Source of the DNA: Streptomyces pactum
Lineage (GTDB): Bacteria > Actinomycetota > Actinomycetes > Streptomycetales > Streptomycetaceae
Direction: 5' to 3'
NCBI RefSeq assembly: GCF_016031615.1
Contig: NZ_JACYXC010000001.1
Coordinates: 372,001-436,000 of the forward strand
DNA length: 64,000 bases
A model generated the notes under the pieces. The model did not search any database and was not told the origin of the DNA. It saw only the letters and a program-made list of their open reading frames with translations. Position numbers and translations under genes: made by a program. Within the stretch, counting starts at the first letter, position 1, and every line of letters starts with the position of its first letter. Below are positions 62,103 through 64,000 of the stretch, piece after piece.

Positions 62103-63988
62103 CGCGCCACTCCCATGATGTCCAGAGCCGAGGTGAGGACCTCGACCGCGTCGCAGCCCGCGTGGACGAAGGCGTCCACCCCGGCCCGCTCCAGCTCTTC
62201 GCGGGCCTCGCCCGGGCGGCCCGCCAGGTAGACGCGGCGCGCGCCCGCGGCCTTCAGCTCCCGGGCGACCTCGACGGCCTGCTCGGCGTAGAGCGCGTCG
62301 CTGGAGCACAGGCAGGCCACCGCGGCGCCGCTGGCGGCGAACGCCTCGGCGACGGTGCCGGCGGTCACCGTCACCGGGTCGTGCACCGCCTCGATGCCGC
62401 CGGTCTGGAAGAGGTTGGCGGTGAACGCGGCGCGGGCGGTGTGGGCCGCGGCCGGGCCCAGGGCGGCGAGGAAGATCCTCGGGCGGGTGCCGTCGGCCGC
62501 CAGGGCGGCGTCGGCGCGGGCCCGCAGCCGCTCGTACGCCTCGTCCCGGCGCACCCGGGGCAGCCCCCGGCCGGTCCCGGTTCCGGGGGCGGGTTCGCGG
62601 ACCACGGGCTGCTCGGCGAGGTTCGGGTACTCGCTGACGCCGGTGATCGGCTCCTTGCGGCGCGCCAGGTCGCGGGAGCGGCGCTCCCAGGTGGCGGCGA
62701 GCCGGTCGGCGACCAGGCCGCTCTCCAGCGCCTTCGCCATGCCGCCGGCGCGCTCGATCTCCTGGAACCAGGCCCAGGCGGCGTGGGCCACCTCGTCGGT
62801 GAGCCGCTCCACGTACCAGGAGCCGCCGGCCGGGTCGATGACCCGCGCCAGGTGGGACTCCTCCAACAGGATGGTGGAGGTGTTGCGGGCGATCCGGCGG
62901 GCGAAGTCGTCCGGCAGGCCGATCGCGTGGTCGAAGGGGAGCACGGTGACCGCGTCGGCGCCGCCGACCCCGGCGGCGAGGGCGGCGACCGTGGTGCGGA
63001 GCATGTTCACCCACGGGTCGCGGCGGGTCATCATCACCGCCGAGGTCACCGCGTGCTGGCGCTGCGCGGCGTGCGGTCCGGCCGCGCCGGACACCTCGGC
63101 GACCCGGGCCCACAGCCGGCGGGCGGCGCGCAGCTTGGCGATGGTGAGGAACTGGTCGGCGGTGGCGGCGTAGCGGAATTCCAGCTGGGCGCACGCCTGG
63201 TCCACGGTGAGTCCGGCCCCGGTCAGCGCGCGCAGGGTGGCGACCGCGGCGGCCAGCGAGCAGCCGAGCTCCTCGGCGGTGGAGCCGCCGGCCTCGTGGT
63301 AGGGCAGGGCGTCCACGGTGAACGCGCGCACCCCGGGGTGGTCGCGGCCGGCCAGCTGCGCCAGCTCGGTGGCGGCGGTCAGGTGGCCGGGGAGGTCGGC
63401 GTGGCGGCCGGTGCGGGCGGCGAGCGCGAAGGGGTCGGCGCCGAGGTTGCCGAGGGCGGCGTGCGGCGGCACCCGGCGGTCGGCGTACAGCCGCAGCAGG
63501 GCGCGGGCGGCGGCGTCGAAGTCCGCTCCGGCGTCCAGCACCACCGGCGCCAGGTCGAGGTACACGCCGTCGAGGGCCTGACCGAGCGCGTCGGCCGGCA
63601 CGCCGCCGTCACCGACCGCGAGCCACACCGAGGAGGCCCCGTTCTCCAGGTCGGCGAGGACCGCCGCGTTGGTGCGTGCGGGATCGGGGTGGGTGTGCCG
63701 CTGGCGTACGTCCCAGCCGGAGAGGGTGGCGCCTTCCGGGCGCGCACCGCGGACGTACGGGGCGAAGCCCGGGTACCCGGCGTCGCCGGGAGCGTCCTGC
63801 GCGGTGTACAGGGGGCGTACGGAGACGCCGTCCTGGAGCGCGGTCGCCAGCGCTTCTTCGGCGTCCGCGCCGGAGACATCCGTGGTACCGGACTTGCGCA
63901 GTACGCCTTCTACGAGGTGTTGCCATTGTTCCCGGGTCGCGTCCGGGAACTCGGCGGCCAGGGGAAGCCCGTCGGGGAGGACCGTCAT
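62099..63988 (-). CDS. mutA: methylmalonyl-CoA mutase small (beta) subunit
   Basis: A 629-residue non-catalytic partner. The barrel is recognisable (VRPLYTAQDAPGDAGYPGFAPYVRG, then KLRAARRLWARVAEV and ESHLARVIDPAGGSWYVERLT), but the C-terminal domain has LAALGPAAAHTARAAFTANL in place of the D-x-H-x2-G cobalt motif, as expected for the small subunit. It is first in the operon mutA-mutB-meaB-fhuF-like. ATG 63988 lies 12 bp from the window edge, so the promoter is outside. TAGATGT-like regulatory DNA cannot be assessed. Confidence 0.95.
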   Translation of the reverse strand: MTVLPDGLPLAAEFPDATREQWQHLVEGVLRKSGTTDVSGADAEEALATALQDGVSVRPLYTAQDAPGDAGYPGFAPYVRGARPEGATLSGWDVRQRHTHPDPARTNAAVLADLENGASSVWLAVGDGGVPADALGQALDGVYLDLAPVVLDAGADFDAAARALLRLYADRRVPPHAALGNLGADPFALAARTGRHADLPGHLTAATELAQLAGRDHPGVRAFTVDALPYHEAGGSTAEELGCSLAAAVATLRALTGAGLTVDQACAQLEFRYAATADQFLTIAKLRAARRLWARVAEVSGAAGPHAAQRQHAVTSAVMMTRRDPWVNMLRTTVAALAAGVGGADAVTVLPFDHAIGLPDDFARRIARNTSTILLEESHLARVIDPAGGSWYVERLTDEVAHAAWAWFQEIERAGGMAKALESGLVADRLAATWERRSRDLARRKEPITGVSEYPNLAEQPVVREPAPGTGTGRGLPRVRRDEAYERLRARADAALAADGTRPRIFLAALGPAAAHTARAAFTANLFQTGGIEAVHDPVTVTAGTVAEAFAASGAAVACLCSSDALYAEQAVEVARELKAAGARRVYLAGRPGEAREELERAGVDAFVHAGCDAVEVLTSALDIMGVAR

Positions 63989-64000
63989 GGTGGGACAGGC

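Noticed and set aside
59916..62231. 771-residue plus-strand open frame opposite mutB
   Set aside because: Low-complexity Gly/Val/Asp/Arg shadow of the mutase gene.

Overview
The window is one contiguous stretch of a very GC-rich actinomycete chromosome, most likely Streptomyces or a close relative such as Kitasatospora. The evidence is the G/C-saturated third codon positions, frequent GTG starts and one TTG start, the GTGA/ATGA overlaps inside operons, F420-type and dodecin proteins, and a typical Streptomyces repertoire (MocR, PaaX, HxlR, TetR and MarR regulators beside single enzymes). No tRNA, rRNA, CRISPR array, prophage or intact insertion sequence was seen. The left edge cuts a cytochrome P450 gene; the right edge lies just upstream of mutA.

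Layout. 1-13.4 kb: partial P450; cbiZ (adenosylcobinamide amidohydrolase) whose 5' region is tandemly duplicated; a maltokinase-cap-like protein; a secreted tripeptidyl-aminopeptidase-type hydrolase; a GH38 alpha-mannosidase; a LysE exporter coupled to a B3/B4-domain protein; a Tat-exported PAF-acetylhydrolase-like enzyme; a GNAT gene divergent from a TetR gene. 13.6-13.9 kb: a promoter, several stem-loops and a strong intrinsic terminator with no credible ORF, which is the best candidate here for an undescribed RNA. 14-24.9 kb: VOC protein/MocR pair, cytokinin-dehydrogenase-like flavoprotein/SGNH hydrolase pair, PaaX with an AidB-like acyl-CoA dehydrogenase and a frameshifted enoyl-CoA hydratase, HxlR with an imine-reductase-like enzyme. 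25-35.9 kb: a Pro-Thr-rich envelope protein that reads only across frames, DUF4239 protein, metallophosphoesterase, universal stress protein, dodecin, FAD monooxygenase, GrpE paralogue, Fpg/Nei glycosylase, glycolipid-binding-like protein, lipase-maturation-factor-like membrane protein. 35.8-39.7 kb: a metal-resistance module (ArsR/SmtB sensor with an alpha-5 zinc site, P1B-type ATPase with an SPC motif, CDF exporter). 39.7-41.2 kb: a less GC-biased patch with an orphan Imm10-type immunity gene.

42.9-57.3 kb is the cobalamin block: cobN behind a cobalamin riboswitch, divergent cobG-cobH-cobIJ, then cobK, cbiD, cobM and cobL, interrupted by a tautomerase/MarR pair and a secreted carbohydrate-binding protein. 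The set mixes oxygen-dependent (CobG, CobN) with anaerobic-type (CbiD) enzymes. 57.5-64 kb holds a PPOX/F420 enzyme and the operon mutA-mutB-meaB-fhuF-like, which encodes a B12-dependent methylmalonyl-CoA mutase and its GTPase chaperone. The right half therefore makes B12 and, at its end, uses it; cbiZ far to the left salvages cobinamides.

A caution for users: four loci between 22.6 and 36.4 kb (enoyl-CoA hydratase, Pro-Thr protein, LMF-like protein, P1B ATPase) need single-base indels to read through. These are either assembly errors in GC homopolymers or real gene decay.
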